Positions 1-11,095 are shown, counted from the stretch's first letter. The stretch is DNA of 64,000 nt from Imbricaverruca yamaguchii (GCA_034440575.1 JAOTOL010001277.1:434001-498000); one strand, 5' to 3'. Notes: generated from the sequence alone by a model not told the origin. Numbers and translations: made by a program.

Positions 1-480
1 CTAGAATGACATGCCGGTTAAAAATTGATTTTTGGAGCAGCTACAACATTTGGGGCCCGGCGCGATCTTCTGGGCCTGCAGTGTGATTTTCCAGGGCTGT
101 AACGCGAGTTCTTTTTTATAGCCCAATGTCATCTTTTGGGCCCGACGTCCTTTTCTTGGGTCCCTAGCGCGAGCTTTAGCGGCCTCGACACTTATTGTGG
201 GTCCAATAGGTTTTGGGGCCTTTGACGTCATTGTTGGGGCCCCAGAGTGATTATCTATGTCTGGATTGTTTTTTTCGTTTATCCAGCTTCATTTGCTTTG
301 GTCACAATGAGACTGTTGTGGAACGGTACGACCCGTCGTGCCCCTAGAGTGATTTTCATAGTCCGCCCGTGCATTTTTGATATCCCCAGGCTCAGCGTGG
401 TTTTCAGGGACCCCAGCAGGGTCTTTTGGGGCCGATATCATAATATTAAAGTACCCCGGCACGACTTCTACTATTTTTTG
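1..480. repeat. Degenerate ~22 bp minisatellite (GGGCCCNGCGTGATTTT type)
   Basis: The sequence reads as imperfect repeats of the form GGGGCCC-(N)GCGYGATTTTC, for example around 53-75, 83-105 and 120-150. The same unit dominates 11095-11830 (same orientation) and 31420-33770 (opposite orientation). Short open frames here are not genes. Confidence 0.7.
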
Positions 481-1534
481 GGGGCTTCTTGCAAATTATA
501 GGCCTCATTTCCCATCTTAATGATCTCGTCTCATTTCCTAGAGCCTCTTTACCAGTTTTCAATGATTCCTTGTGTGTCCTACCTTCCTCCATATTGAATG
601 GTCTTCCTCTCTCGTCTTGGCGTCTTAGCGGGCGTCCTCTTACATCCTGGGGCCTGTTTAACATGACATGAGGCTTTCTCTCATGTTACAGGAGCACTAT
701 CTGCCAAGCTAGGGGCCTCCTGCCACGCCTCGTGGACCTCCTTTATCCTGGAGAAGCCTTACCCGTCTTGAGGGATCTTCAATTTTGGAAACCTCACATC
801 CTTCAATGTCTGCTACCACTCCCATCTTAAGGGCCTCATCTCACTTTCTTGGAACTCTTTCCGGTCTTCTGGGCCACATTCGGTCTTGGAGACCTACTCC
901 TTCTTGAGGGACTCCTCTCGAGTCCGGCAGGGGCCTTATTTCTCTTATAGAGTCCATTTTCAAATGAGGGGCCTCCTCTCACGTCTTTGGGTCCTTCTGC
1001 TCTGGGTGTTGACTCGAACTTTGCCCATCTTAAGGGCGGCTCCTTATCTCCTGGTGGGCTCCTCTTCTCTCCCAGGTGCCTCCTCTTCAAAATTACAGGC
1101 AACCTTTCCTATATCAGTGGCCTTGTTATTTCCCGGGGTCCTTATTGGCCGTCTTCGAGCCTTCTTTTCCGCCTGGTAGCCATCTCCCTGATTCAATGGC
1201 CTTTCTCTCTTATTTTAGGGTCCTCCTCATTCATCATGGGGTCTCATTTTCCAATCTCGTGTCGTTCTCTTCCGAATTAGGTGCGTCCTGCCATGTTTCT
1301 GGGTCATCACTTTCTATCTCAAAGGAACCTTCCCCATGTAGGTGCTTGGTTTTGCGTCTCCGAAACCTCATCTCATATCCACTGGCTTTCTTTTCCGTCT
1401 TATGGCCTCCTCTTATTTTCTGGGTCTCCTTCCCTTCTATTGGGGCCTCCTTTTCGTCCTGTGAGTCTCCTCCCAATATCTTTCCTATGCCTCTTATAGG
1501 GGCCTGATGATATTGTCCTGTCCTGGGAACCCAC
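481..1534. repeat. Highly degenerate GGGCCTCCT-type repeat
   Basis: This stretch consists of diverged copies of the clean array that follows it. Words such as GGGCCTCCT, GGGGCCTC and CGTCTT recur about every 19-22 bp with many changes and indels. No protein-coding signal was found; several overlapping frames exist on both strands, as expected of stop-poor repeats. Confidence 0.6.
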
Positions 1535-2245
1535 TTTTTGGAGGGCCTCCTTTTCATCCTGGAGGGCCTCCTTTTCGTCTTGAGGCCTCCTTTTCGTCCT
1601 GGGGGCATCCTTTTCGTCCTGGGCGGCCTCCATTTCGTCCTAGGGGCCTCCTTTTCGTCCTGGGGATCTCCTTTACGGCCCGTGGGCCTCCTTTACGACC
1701 TGGGGCCTCCTTTTCGTCGTGGGGTCTCATTTTCGTCGTGGGGGTCTCCTTTTCGTCCTGAGAGCCTCATATTCGTCCTGGGGGCCTCCTCCTAATCTCT
1801 GTTCTACGTCTCTTATAGGGACCTGATGATATTGTCCTGGGGAGCCTCCTTTTCGTCCTGGTGGCCTCCTTTTCGTCCTGGGAGCCTCCTGTTCGTCCTG
1901 GAGGCCTCCTTTATGGCCTGGGGCCTCCCTTTCGTCCTGGGGGCCTCCTTTACGGCCGGGGGCCTCCTTTTCGTCTTGGGGGCTTCCTTTTCGTCCCAGA
2001 GACTCTTTTTGTACTGGGGCCTCCTATTCGTCCTGGGGCCTCCCTTTCGTCCCGGGGCCTCCTTTTCGCCCCGAGTGCCTCCTTTTCGTCCTGGGGGCTC
2101 CTTTTCGTCCCGGGGCCCCCTTTTCGTCCCGGGGGCCTCCTTTTCGTCCGGGTGCCTCCTTTTCGTCCCGGAGGCCTCCTTTCCGTCCCGGGGGCCTCCT
2201 TTTCGTCCTCGGGGCCTCCTTTTCGTCCTGAGGGCCTCCTGCCAA
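1535..2245. repeat. Tandem minisatellite, unit GGGGCCTCCTTTTCGTCCT (19-21 bp)
   Basis: Roughly 35 adjacent copies of GGGGCCTCCTTTTCGTCCT are visible, with single-base changes (CATCCT, ACGGCC, CGTCCC) and one-base length differences. A short non-repeat segment around 1795-1830 splits the array; it resembles sequence at 1480-1515 and 2238-2275 (TATCTGTTCTAYGTCTTATA), so a larger composite unit was itself duplicated. The translated Pro/Phe/Leu-rich frames are repeat artefacts. Confidence 0.9.
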
Positions 2246-2457
2246 TATCTGTTCTATGTCTTATATATGGACCTGATTAAACTTCCTGGGGGCCTCCTTG
2301 ACAGCATTATTTTGTATCCCGTTGGCCTCCTTGCTCACCTTTTTTCCTGTTCATTTCTGGATAGGGGCCTCCTCAAATTTCAGAAGGGGCGGCGCCCCCC
2401 AGTCTCACGGCAGGGGGTGATTTCCCCGCTGCACACCCCCCGGTGACAACGCCCCTG

Positions 2458-3170
2458 TATGTATGTATATCAGTGAATTCTGGGAGCAGATTATCTTTAG
2501 TGGATGTTTCATGGAATAAAACAGCATACTTCGTGTTGATGTGCCCCTTTGAAATGCTCTCAAATCGCCTGATGATGGTCCGTTCACAGTAGGCTACATT
2601 TTCCCCAGACTCGACAACACAACTCCGTCTCAGCCCCGACAGACACCTTTCCGGACACCTCTCACCTCTCACGGACACCTCTCACACCTTTCCGGCTGAC
2701 CAGCCCCGACGGACCTCTCCGGCTCCCCTGCGACGACTGCCTGACTATGGGCCGTCTCGTGCGCGAGAGGGGTACAAGTCGCTCATGGGGAGCAGGTAAA
2801 GCCACGGCCTGCCGATATCACCTATTACAACAAACGGCGGATGGGTCCGGCCATCGCAGTCCAGATCAGCCCCCGCCCTACATGTGCCGCATGGTACAAT
2901 GGCGACACGGTTGTCACGATGACCCTCGACTGGGCCATGTCGCAATGGCACAGCCTCCGCCGGCCAGCCGTCGGCGCATCGTGTGGGAAAGGGTGCCGAC
3001 TAAACATAGCAAACGCCGGGACAGTCAGGGCTGTGGTGTCAACTGCTGAAGTCAGCGCGCCAACAGGTGCCGACAGAATGCCTGGGATCCGCTCGGTGCA
3101 CGGATCTCAGAATACATGGGAGCAGCCGCGATTAAGCTACTGAACGCATTCGAAAGATGGGTCCAAAATT
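2458..3170. other. Unassigned stretch, no supported gene
   Basis: GC content is moderate to high. Small overlapping frames occur on both strands (up to 100 codons at 2747-3143), but none shows a recognisable domain or splice structure. Direct repeats ACCTCTCAC/ACCTTTCCGG occur at 2640-2720. Confidence 0.5.
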
Positions 3171-3560
3171 AACTTCGCTACAAATTCACTCGTTATTGCC
3201 CTAGCGATGTAGCCTTTGTACTCTCAGGGAGCTGTTTTCCGTGGGCTGCGACAACCCCGAGTAGATACTGGAGTTGGTCATTATCCAGAATGACAAATTG
3301 GTTGTACTTTTGGATTAGGGGCACTGCTTGCTCTGCGTGGTCGTTGGTGACTGCATTCCCTGGGCAATATCAGTGGATTTCAGAAAATCCACACGAAAGT
3401 TCCAGGACTCAGGGTATTCGGATAGGAACGATGCTAGCAGATTAATCTTCTCCAAGAAGTCTAATGTGCCATTGGTCTGCTAGATGTTATCTTGGGATGG
3501 CACGAGATACGATTACGATCCATTGGCGAAGGTCCGCTGGTAGTTTCAGCCTCGTCCTCC
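3171..3560 (-). pseudogene. Decayed ORF remnant of a dispersed protein family (unidentified)
   Basis: On the minus strand, two out-of-register frames carry protein-like sequence. One, near 3480-3370, reads LDFLEKINLLASFLSEYPES. The other, near 3350-3180, contains VTNDHAEQAVPLIQKYNQ and LQYLLGVVAAHGKQLPE. The pattern of ND-AE followed by LI, then LL-VV--H, resembles an uncharacterised repeat-associated protein that recurs in arthropod genomes; that link is from memory and unverified. Stop codons and frameshifts separate the parts, so it is not functional. It lies downstream of the thioredoxin exon on the same strand but is not thioredoxin sequence. Confidence 0.3.
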
Positions 3561-3699
3561 TCACTTGTCTACTACTTGTAATGGATTATTGAACTCCTGA
3601 ATCAAAGGTGTAGTATCACCGTGGCTGCAGGTGGCCATATTTCCACAATATTTATACAACACACGTGTCTACCGCCCCCGCATAAACACTGTTTCGGTC

Positions 3700-3754
3700 G
3701 AGTTTTCCATGGTTAGTTATTATGGCTTTAGGGCGCATCGAGAGTTTTCCATGG
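3700..3754 (-). mobile_element. 29-bp retro-insertion with 13-bp target-site duplication
   Basis: GAGTTTTCCATGG occurs at 3700-3712 and again at 3742-3754. Between them is only TTAGTTATTATGGCTTTAGGGCGCATC plus two bases (3713-3741). On the minus strand this is the 3' tail shared by the local SINEs and mini-insertions (ATGCGCCCTAAAGCC...AATAACTAA). The perfect flanking duplication marks target-primed insertion of an extremely 5'-truncated copy. Confidence 0.85.
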
Positions 3755-4149
<395 letters not shown>

Positions 4150-4330
4150 TTTCTCTGACTCGGGACACAATGGCGCACGTTTGTGGGTGCAGCGTTGCTC
4201 GGTAGTGGACACGCTGTCGCGTTGAAGTTCATACATCTGAATATAGGAATTGAGGTATGACTTGTGTGTAGCGAATGAGCGGTTACCAGGAGAAGCAAGA
4301 CGGACGATACACGCTTACAAATGCACCTAC

Positions 4331-4435
4331 CGCTATCTTTGGCGCAATCATCTTGCAAGGTCCACACCATGTGGCATAGAAGTCAACCACCACTAACTTG
4401 TTGGCAGCTTCCTTCAACTTGCTGTTGAATTCCTC
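4331..4435 (-). CDS. Thioredoxin, internal exon with the WCGPC active site
   Basis: The minus strand encodes 35 residues between a 3' splice site (TTTCAG, ending at 4436) and a 5' splice site (GTAGGT, starting at 4330). The exon is 105 nt, phase 0 at both ends. It begins [20 protein letters not shown] and continues [15 protein letters not shown], covering helix 1, the buried strand with the VVDFYA core, and the redox CxxC (exon residues 24 and 27). Thioredoxin reduces protein disulfides and is recycled by thioredoxin reductase; cytosolic or mitochondrial form cannot be told from this exon. A usual 105-residue protein would need a short upstream exon (higher coordinates) and one or two downstream. 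Neither was found in the window, so this may be a gene with long introns or an isolated fragment. The exon itself is intact. Confidence 0.88.
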
Positions 4436-5110
4436 CTGAAACATGCATTGAAATACTTTAATAAATGTACCTGCTTTGGCAAATAAACATATTAGTGATG
4501 AACGGATAATCAATACGCCTAGAAAGAGAGTGAGTATCACGCAATATTACATAATGCACATTCATGTGGCGACCTGCCATCTCTGTAAACATGGACTACA
4601 GATATTTGCTGAGACACCAATTAGTTAGCAAGCTTCGCTTCAGGGCGCACTAGCCGTGGAGTCTAAATAACTCCCAACGTTTTACTGGTTTTACCTAGGT
4701 CTTAGTTTAAGCCTGGTTTGCTTCCAAGTGCCCACGAATATTTGTTCATCTGTATATGTAGCATCTGTAGGTGTAGGCAGACCACCCAACATCTGTAGAT
4801 GTAGACAGATGGGACCTAAGATCCATAAGAGTATTCTTACGCAATCCAATATCTGCATGTGTGTACACATGAAATTGAACATTGGCTAGATTCAATTAGG
4901 CTATTTGTTTGTTCATTTTGTTTTATTTTGCTTTGGTATGCTGTGCTATGCTATATTGCCTTGCATGCCCTGGGCCATAATCCAGTAACACCAGGGATTA
5001 ATTGCCAGAGAAACAGATTAGTGAAAATAATGAAAGTTCAGCTCAGCTCAAGCTTAAGTTCAATCCATCTTCAAAACGACTAAGCTGACATACTGAAGCG
5101 GCTGAAGATT
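4436..5110 (-). other. Possible thioredoxin intron, no other gene seen
   Basis: AT-rich sequence with short frames only. GTAGGTGTAGGCAGACC and related words (CATCTGTAGGTGTAG, CATCTGTAGATGTAG) repeat at 4760-4810. No first thioredoxin exon could be recognised. Confidence 0.4.
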
Positions 5111-5112
5111 GT

Positions 5113-5300
5113 AGACGTGGCCAGGATGATAATGGCCAGCTTTGATGTCAAGTCCTCATTTACAAATATTCCAGTGGATGGCGCTATGAAAGCTGTAAAG
5201 TTTTACAAAAAATCAAAGAGGACCAGTTAGCATTGCCTGGGAAAGATGTAGTTAAGTTGATGTCTTGGACGCAAGCCGGTCGCAATTGCTATTCTCTTCA
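5113..5300 (+). pseudogene. Penelope-like reverse transcriptase fragment
   Basis: Frame from 5116 encodes MASFDVKSSFTNIPVDGAM, close to the reverse-transcriptase signature SFDV-SLFTN-P typical of Penelope-like elements. Around 5215, after a frameshift, it continues EDQLALPGKDVVKLMSW, matching the region that follows in that family. The rest of the polymerase and the GIY-YIG endonuclease are missing, so this is a short dead fragment. Confidence 0.55.
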
Positions 5301-5850
5301 TATTCTAGCTTTTCAGAAAATCAGAAGCGTGATTTTCCCAGTAGTGGACAATAGCGATCAGCTGCTGGAATGTCCTTTAGCTACATACATGACATGTGTG
5401 GCGATTGTGATCTGTATAAATTCTTATCTGTGTATGCTCCAAGTTGACCAATTATAGTCCAAAATTGTTGAATAAAAAAAAATCCTTTGTGGAATGTAAC
5501 TCTCTATAAACAGCTGCATTTGTATTAACATATCAAACCCTTCCTATGGAATCTTCGCTGGCAGAGCCGCATATGTCCTCATATCATTTTCAGCCATGAA
5601 TTTGGCTGAGGAAACCTAGCGATTGATCAATGCATTTTGTAGCTGCTTCGGTGGAAGCCAATTAAGCTATCGGCACTAAAACGTTGCATTGCAATTGGCT
5701 AAATTTGTGGGTGCACAGATAAAACTGATACCGATCACAATCGATATTGATCACCACAAACGTCGTATATGTAGCTAAATGACACTCCAGCAGCTGATGC
5801 TATTGTCTAGCCTGATCGATAGTGCTTGCATTTACCATTCTCTTCAGTTG
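5301..5850. other. Unassigned AT-rich stretch
   Basis: No recognisable gene or repeat. One 74-codon frame at 5233-5457 partly overlaps the Penelope fragment and is otherwise anonymous. Confidence 0.4.
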
Positions 5851-5851
5851 G

Positions 5852-6004
5852 TTGGCTATTGGTTATACAACACATCGACCGTTGAATCATGTAGCGTCGC
5901 CAATCTCTCTCGACGATTGGCCGCGGGCGAAGAGTAGCGGAAGGTGAGACTCAAACCCACAATCTTTCGATTGGGAAACGGGCAACTTACCCCTAGACTA
6001 TTCT
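5852..6004 (-). mobile_element. tRNA-derived SINE, head type 1, near full length
   Basis: On the minus strand it starts with a tRNA-like head: AGTCTAGGGGTAAGTTGCCC (A-box region) and GTGGGTTTGAGTCTCACC (B-box region). The shared core GAGAGATTGGCGACGCTACA follows, and the 3' tail ends AACCAATAGCCAACCAAC. The head and core match the SINE at 25577-25745 in opposite orientation. A clear target-site duplication was not found. Confidence 0.85.
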
Positions 6005-6171
6005 TTCCCTCTCATTATCTTCAAGTGCCAGTCATTGCATATTAGCCAATATATGTTGCATAGTCATTAATTTATGGCCTTGATTCAGTCATTCAAATCA
6101 TTGTGGCCAATCATGTCTCATGTTGCTCAAATCATGTCTCAGGTTGCTTTACCATTGGCGGTGGTGGTGGT

Positions 6172-6224
6172 GGATGAGCTTTAGGGCGTGTCGACTGCAT
6201 TAGCCATTCTGCGCCCATAATACT
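6172..6224 (-). mobile_element. Mini retro-insertion of the SINE-tail family
   Basis: The minus strand reads ATGGGCGCAGAATGGCTAAT, then GCAGTCGACACGCCCTAAAG, then CTCATCCACCACCACCACC. This is the GGCGC...CGCCC hairpin module followed by a simple-repeat tail. No clear duplication flanks it. Confidence 0.7.
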
Positions 6225-6650
6225 ACCCATGCTATGGTTAATTGAGGGGTCTGAGCTTATATCAGAGTGCTCATATGTGATACATTATTCAAGAAATATG
6301 GTGGAATGTACCACTTACTGAAAACTGAATCGACATCCTTCCCAAAGAAGTGTTGACATCGTGCACCTTGGTGCGTGCTTGTGAAGTCTGTATGTCTCGC
6401 TTTTAACAGAATCCTGTTTTTAAGCATCATGCTTATGCTCACTATAGCGGATCCGGGATCGTGATAACGAGCATCCCGTAGAGTAATTCCAGGTGAAGGT
6501 ATTATCTATAATGTGCTATACAATGCCAGTTTATAGCATATGTATTTGCATTGTTATCGTTGATATCGCCCCCCCCCCCCAATTAGGCACCTCTCAAAAC
6601 ATGCAAAACTGGTTGCACGTATATAGTTATAGGTACACAATTGTCTCAAC
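6225..6650. other. Unassigned stretch between mini-insertion and LINE A
   Basis: Short frames only. A run of 12 C residues lies near 6570. No gene supported. Confidence 0.4.
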
Positions 6651-6789
6651 ACTGGATTTTAGGATCCAAGTATTTCAAGCCATGTTATTTCAATGGCGAT
6701 TTCGACATCCTGCTGTATTCGTTTCGACATCTCACACCTAATGCAAATTCTGCATTTTAACACTGGTGCTCCCGATGGGCGGTATATGA

Positions 6790-7172
6790 TGTCAAAGTTT
6801 ACTTTTTGTAAGAATATAAGTATGTCACATGATGCAACGATCTGAGAGTCATCAGCAAGCATTTGTCGCAATGTCATCTGCTTACTTTGATTACATTTAT
6901 ATTTATACTTTGATAGTACTTTGATCTCCAAGATATCTGTGGTGCGCAGGTTCCAGTGCAAGGCAGCCAACGAGTACGCGGTATACTGTGAGTGGAGTAG
7001 AACGGCGTGAGTACAGAGGACCGTCACGTGCCGTCAACAAGAATCTATGTGTCGCTAGTGTATGGCCTAACCGAAGACGGCACAGCGCAACTTCCTCTCC
7101 CCTTCGTGTGCAAAATGACGACTTCCACGTCCCGAGTACTGGTTTCACAAGCTTCAGTTTAATTGTTTTCAT
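6790..7172 (-). pseudogene. LINE A ORF2 C-terminal segment
   Basis: The minus strand carries EVALCRLRLGHTLATHRFLL and then PLTVYRVLVGCLAL, the typical region after the RNase H domain of I-like elements. There the family normally has a Cys-rich knuckle, which is largely lost here. A frameshift near 6930 leads to LRQMLADDSQIVASCDILIF, the usual end of ORF2. Confidence 0.75.
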
Positions 7173-7683
7173 GGTCCAAGCGTATTGTCATTTTCGATGA
7201 ACCAGGGATAATATATCTGGTTTGAAGTCTCCAGGAGGAAGGGCCGGGCGCGTCTTGCGGCCGCCGTCTGCAGCCCTCTGCCGCCAGATCAGCGGCCTCG
7301 TTACCAGCCAGGTCTGTGTGGCTTCGAATCCACATGAAAATTACATCAACCACTTCGTCATGAAGAGCGTTCAAGGCTGTCGTGATATCACACAAGACGT
7401 GGAGGTCGTGACTAAATGCTTTCAGAGCCAATATGCTACTCAGGGAGTCAGTGAGAATCAAATATATTTTGTACCGAATTATGTTGTCATGCCGAATAAA
7501 ACGAAGATCCTGTATAATGGCACAGAGTTCAGCGGTAAACATTGATGATTGATTTGGAAGTTCAAACAATTCGATATGCAAGTGACATACAAACGCACAT
7601 CCTACGCCGTTACTAAGCTTTGATCCGTCGGCGTAGATCCGCACTGTGCCTGTTTGGGAAGGAATTATTTCTAATGCTGTCAT
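7159..7683 (-). pseudogene. LINE A RNase H domain
   Basis: The frame contains the RNase H landmarks in order: IYADGSKLSNGVGCAFV (first catalytic Asp), AELCAIIQDL (catalytic Glu), ILTDSLSSILAL (second Asp) and IRSHTDLAGNEAADLAAEG (His and last Asp). The catalytic residues are still visible, so this domain decayed less than the polymerase. It follows the reverse transcriptase on the same strand. Confidence 0.85.
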
Positions 7684-8084
7684 ACGGGAGTTTGTGGCGT
7701 TAATCAGCCTTCCGGGTATTACTCAGTGAGAGATCAATGGTGAACTCAATCCGACGCCAAGATGGTGTAGTTGGGATGCTGAGCTGTGCTATGTATTTCG
7801 GCTTGATTTAGCATTCGCGAAGAGAGTGGGCAAGACGCAGATTGAATGGCAACAGCGAGCTTCTAGTATTCGAACGTGTAACAGGCAGAGTAGAGAATAC
7901 CCAATGGTACGTCGGGTGTCGTGGATCTTGGGAAAGCTGACAGGCGTATCTTAATTCTCGTATTTCACGTCGTAGTGATAGGGGAGACTAGTCAGTCTTA
8001 ACAAGAACGCTGCCGGTTGGCGATGTCCGGAACGCACCTGTAGCAACGCTCAGAGCGGCGTGGTACACAATATCAAACATCCGT

Positions 8085-9265
8085 TTAGTGGTCTGGGAAG
8101 CAGTACCTTCCGTGGTCAATCCGTGAGCGAATCAAAACACGATACATGAAGAGTATAACACCTTTATCGGCTCCATATAAGCATCGATATACGACTTTCA
8201 AAACATGCAGCCCTTTGGTACAACTCTCCTTCAGTCGTGTGATGTGATCCTTAAAAATGCTTCGTTTGTCCATCTGTATCCCCAGGAATCTGACCGACGA
8301 CTGAAAAGATACAGGTCGTCCAGAGATGTTAATGGCAGGACCAGAACATTGCCTGCGGCGACAGAAGTGGATAGCTGCCGTCTTCGTCGAAGAAAAACTG
8401 AAGCCCGTGGTGTGGTACCACTTTTCCAATCTCCCTACAGCTAACTGAAGTTGTCTTTGCGCACTAAGAAGACTACGGGAGCAGCACCGCTTGGAAAAGA
8501 CGTCTACAAAGAGATCCCGTCCTATTGATCGTGGTAATTGATCATCTGTCATTTATGGAAAGAGCTAATAACATTACACTTAAGACACTTCCTTGTGGCA
8601 CACCATATGCTTGCAGAAATCTGTCGGAAAGAATTCCGGCCACACGCACTCCGAAATACCGCACGGATAGAAAATTGCTCAAAAAGACCCCCGGGGCCGC
8701 GAATGTCACACTCATACAATTTGCTCAGAATTCCATAGAGTCATGCAGTGTCGAACGCACATTCAATGTTTAAAAAAAGCCACTGTATGTCGATGTGTCA
8801 TAAAACCAGCGCGAATGACAGTCTAGTGCTAGAACATGATCTATTTTACTACGGTGTTTTCTTAAGCCACATTGTAAACTGATTCGTGGATTATAATAAC
8901 CACATCAACCTTGTATTTACGATTTTTCTCTCGAGAAGTTTGCACAATGTCGATGTGAGGGACACCCGTCGGTAATGTAGTGGATCGCTACCTGTTTTAT
9001 TTGGCTTAAGTATAGCGACAATAATTGCTTCACGCCATCACGGGGGAAACGTACCTTCCTCTCACATGGCGTTGTACAGCGAGAGAAGAGTTTCGAGGGT
9101 GTCTTGGTGTAACCGTTTAATAATATCATTGTGCACAATATCGGGTCCTTCAGAAACAGATCTAAGTGATGAAATTGCACGAGTTAATTTAGTCATGGTG
9201 CAAGATACATTGAAAGGAATACTGGTGGTAGTGCTCAAGTCAATAATATTGTATTCCTTTTGCAT
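8085..9265 (-). pseudogene. LINE A reverse transcriptase, broken
   Basis: Fragments in several frames give LTRAISSLRSVSEGPDIVHN near 9180 (fingers) and RQLQLAVGRLEKWYHTTGFS plus FLGIQMDKRSIFKDHITRLK near 8480-8250 (palm and thumb). The polymerase box reads LFVDVFSKR where a D-D pair is expected, so one catalytic Asp is lost. Stops and frameshifts separate the pieces. Confidence 0.8.
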
Positions 9266-9811
9266 TCTGAACTGATTTAACCGTGCACTTCTAGTATTTT
9301 ACATCGCTCAAAGAGTGTTAGAGCGAACTTGCCTGCTACTTCTTTTGGCCTTAGGTAACCAATTCCATTCACATGGGGAGTTGGTGCTGCCGCTGGTGTC
9401 ATCCGTCCCGAAACTCGTTTTATTTGCACCCATACTGATTATATTTTTGTGGAGAGGTTTAGTTTGCTTAAGTATGATTTCCAGGACTCACGCTTGACTT
9501 CTGCTAATACTCGTCTAGCACATGAACTGGCATTCTGAAACGCAATTGGGTTTCAGTAGAGCAGCTACGGTCACAAGCACATGCTCTTCCACGGGCACGA
9601 ATAGCATGACGACACTTGTCAGACCACCATGGGACTAATATACGCTTAGATATACCAGAGGAGCGAGGGATATTGTCCTTGGCACATTGTAGCAGTCTTT
9701 CCGTAAATTCCTCAATCGAGAGATCCTCTGAGCGGTCGCCGAACTTCTCAACATCAGACTGAGAAGAGACCCAGTCTGCTTTGTCGAAAATCTACTTCGG
9801 GGGTCGTTGGC

Positions 9812-10262
9812 CTACGGCGACGTCATCCAATAATTGCGCCCAAATTTGGAAATGATCGCTGGAAAGAGGGTCATCTGCAACGTACCAAACAATGTACCAT
9901 TTGCAGCCCATAGCCGTGGGCTGCAAATGGTAAGGTTCAGTACGGAAGTTTGACGAGTCTGAAACGTAAAATTGGTTCGTGTTCCGGTGTTAAGCATGCT
10001 AACACAACCAGTTTGTATTATACTTTCGAGCTGCCGACCACGTGTACTGGTTCTACTGGAGCCCCAAAGCGGATGGTGGGCATTGAAATCGCTGTATATT
10101 ATAAATGGTGTTGGAAGTTTCGCAAGAAGGCTCGTTACTTGAGATGAGAGAAGAGGCAGTGCAGGTGGTATATAAATACTGCAGATTGTACCGGCGCGAC
10201 GATTTAGTGCTGTTCTTGCCGCGACACACTGGAGAGCAGAAGAGATGGTCATTTCTCAGCAA
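9812..10262 (-). pseudogene. LINE A AP-like endonuclease domain
   Basis: The frame carries ICSIYIPPALPLLSSQ, then TPFIIYSDFNAHHPLWGSSR (the D-N-H catalytic block, with the family's GDFN altered to SDFN), then RGRQLESII and LNLTICSPRL. This is the target-nicking endonuclease of I-like LINEs. A short perfect inverted repeat at 9895-9932 interrupts its C-terminal part. Confidence 0.8.
9895..9932. repeat. Perfect 16-bp inverted repeat, 6-nt loop
   Basis: TACCATTTGCAGCCCA (9895-9910) and its reverse complement (9917-9932) flank TAGCCG. It sits inside the LINE A endonuclease, where related LINE copies have no such hairpin. Confidence 0.9.
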
Positions 10263-10567
10263 GGGCTACTGTGGTGTATCGCGAGGAGCACACCACCATG
10301 CGACTCGGTAGTAAATGGTACGTCTTCTTGCAAAGTAGTGAATTATTTAGTTGAAACGGGGCAAATGGAACCAGTTTCGTGTCCTGCATGCATACAACCG
10401 ACGGCGTCCGGAAACTTCATGCGCGTGGTCAAAAGATATGGCTACATACAATGAATAGTTCATGTCACGAACCCAGCGACAGTTTGCTAAGTTAATAAAG
10501 GAAGTATAATATAAACCAGATAGTAACATGTGGACGTCGTTGTTGCTAGAAAAGGTCGGAGGCGGTT

Positions 10568-11095
10568 TTAAAATTGGGCCCCGGTGCCCTGTCTTGAAGG
10601 AGCCAATCGAGGACTCGGGAGGCAGCTCCAACTAGGGCCGAGTGAGTTTGTCCTGGGGCGGGACCTCCGTGAGCCATCCCACGGCGGGGATCCAGACAGA
10701 GAAAACGTTCGTTTCTGCGGGACACTTAGCTGTGGTGGAGGTGAGGGAGGACTCAATTCAGATGCTCCACGGTCCCTCCACTCGCCATCGCGGCGACCGG
10801 GTGGCTGAGTTTGGGGAGGCGCCATGTCTGTACCTTGGCGGCCCTTGACCCGAGTCTTTTCCATTTGAGCGAGCCGTTCAGTGTCCTGGAATTTCAAGCT
10901 AACGTCTGAAATTTGGATTGGTCGGTGCGTGTTTTTGGATAGCGATGCATGCGCGGATGTAGATGAGGGCGAGGGCGAGGGCGAGGCCCGGCTCTTGAGA
11001 ATGGGGAGGATTCGGTGAGGGTGGAGGTGGAAAGGATGGATTTAGGGGTGATGGTGGGGCGCAAGGGAGGGGAGGGGATGCGTGACGTTTCAGTA
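10568..11095 (-). pseudogene. LINE A ORF1 (gag-like) C-terminal part
   Basis: The minus strand encodes a Pro-rich tract (PPSPLNPSFPPPPSPNPPHS), then QKHAPTNPNFRR. After stops it gives PQLSVPQKRTFSLSGSPP and SRRSRPRTNSLGPSW. The same module occurs in LINE B (16437 onward) and LINE C (24001-24130), which identifies it as the basic C-terminus of ORF1. It is truncated at 11095. Confidence 0.75.

Larger units (their letters stand above)
1..2457 (-). mobile_element. Minisatellite-bodied DNA transposon-like block (left end off window)
   Basis: The block is almost entirely degenerate GC-rich short repeats and ends at 2457 in a transposon-like terminus. Read on the minus strand the terminus begins CAGGGGCGTTGTCACCGGGG, a CAGGGGCG-type start common for hAT-like ends. 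About 200 bp of unique sequence follows, then arrays with the unit AGGACGAAAAGGAGGCCCC, then at 1-480 a different ~22 bp unit. No transposase frame is present, and the long open frames are artefacts of repeats lacking stops. The opposite terminus lies outside the window, so membership of a transposon is inferred from one end and from two similar blocks at 11095-11855 and 31341-33775. Confidence 0.45.
6650..11095 (-). mobile_element. LINE A: decayed I-like non-LTR retrotransposon
   Basis: Read 5'->3' on the minus strand, the block holds an ORF1 C-terminal part (11095-10568), an AP-type endonuclease (10262-9812), reverse transcriptase (9265-8085), RNase H (7683-7159) and the conserved C-terminal segment (7172-6790). 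An RNase H after the reverse transcriptase fits the I group. Many stops and frameshifts break both ORFs. The 5' end abuts the minisatellite block at 11095-11855, and no 5' untranslated region like that of LINE C is seen. It is dead but retains order and size (~4.4 kb). Confidence 0.85.

Noticed and set aside
1507..2446. Several overlapping 80-206 codon frames rich in Pro, Phe, Leu, Ser
   Set aside because: They are translations of the GGGGCCTCCTTTTCGTCCT minisatellite, open in several frames and on both strands because the unit lacks stops.
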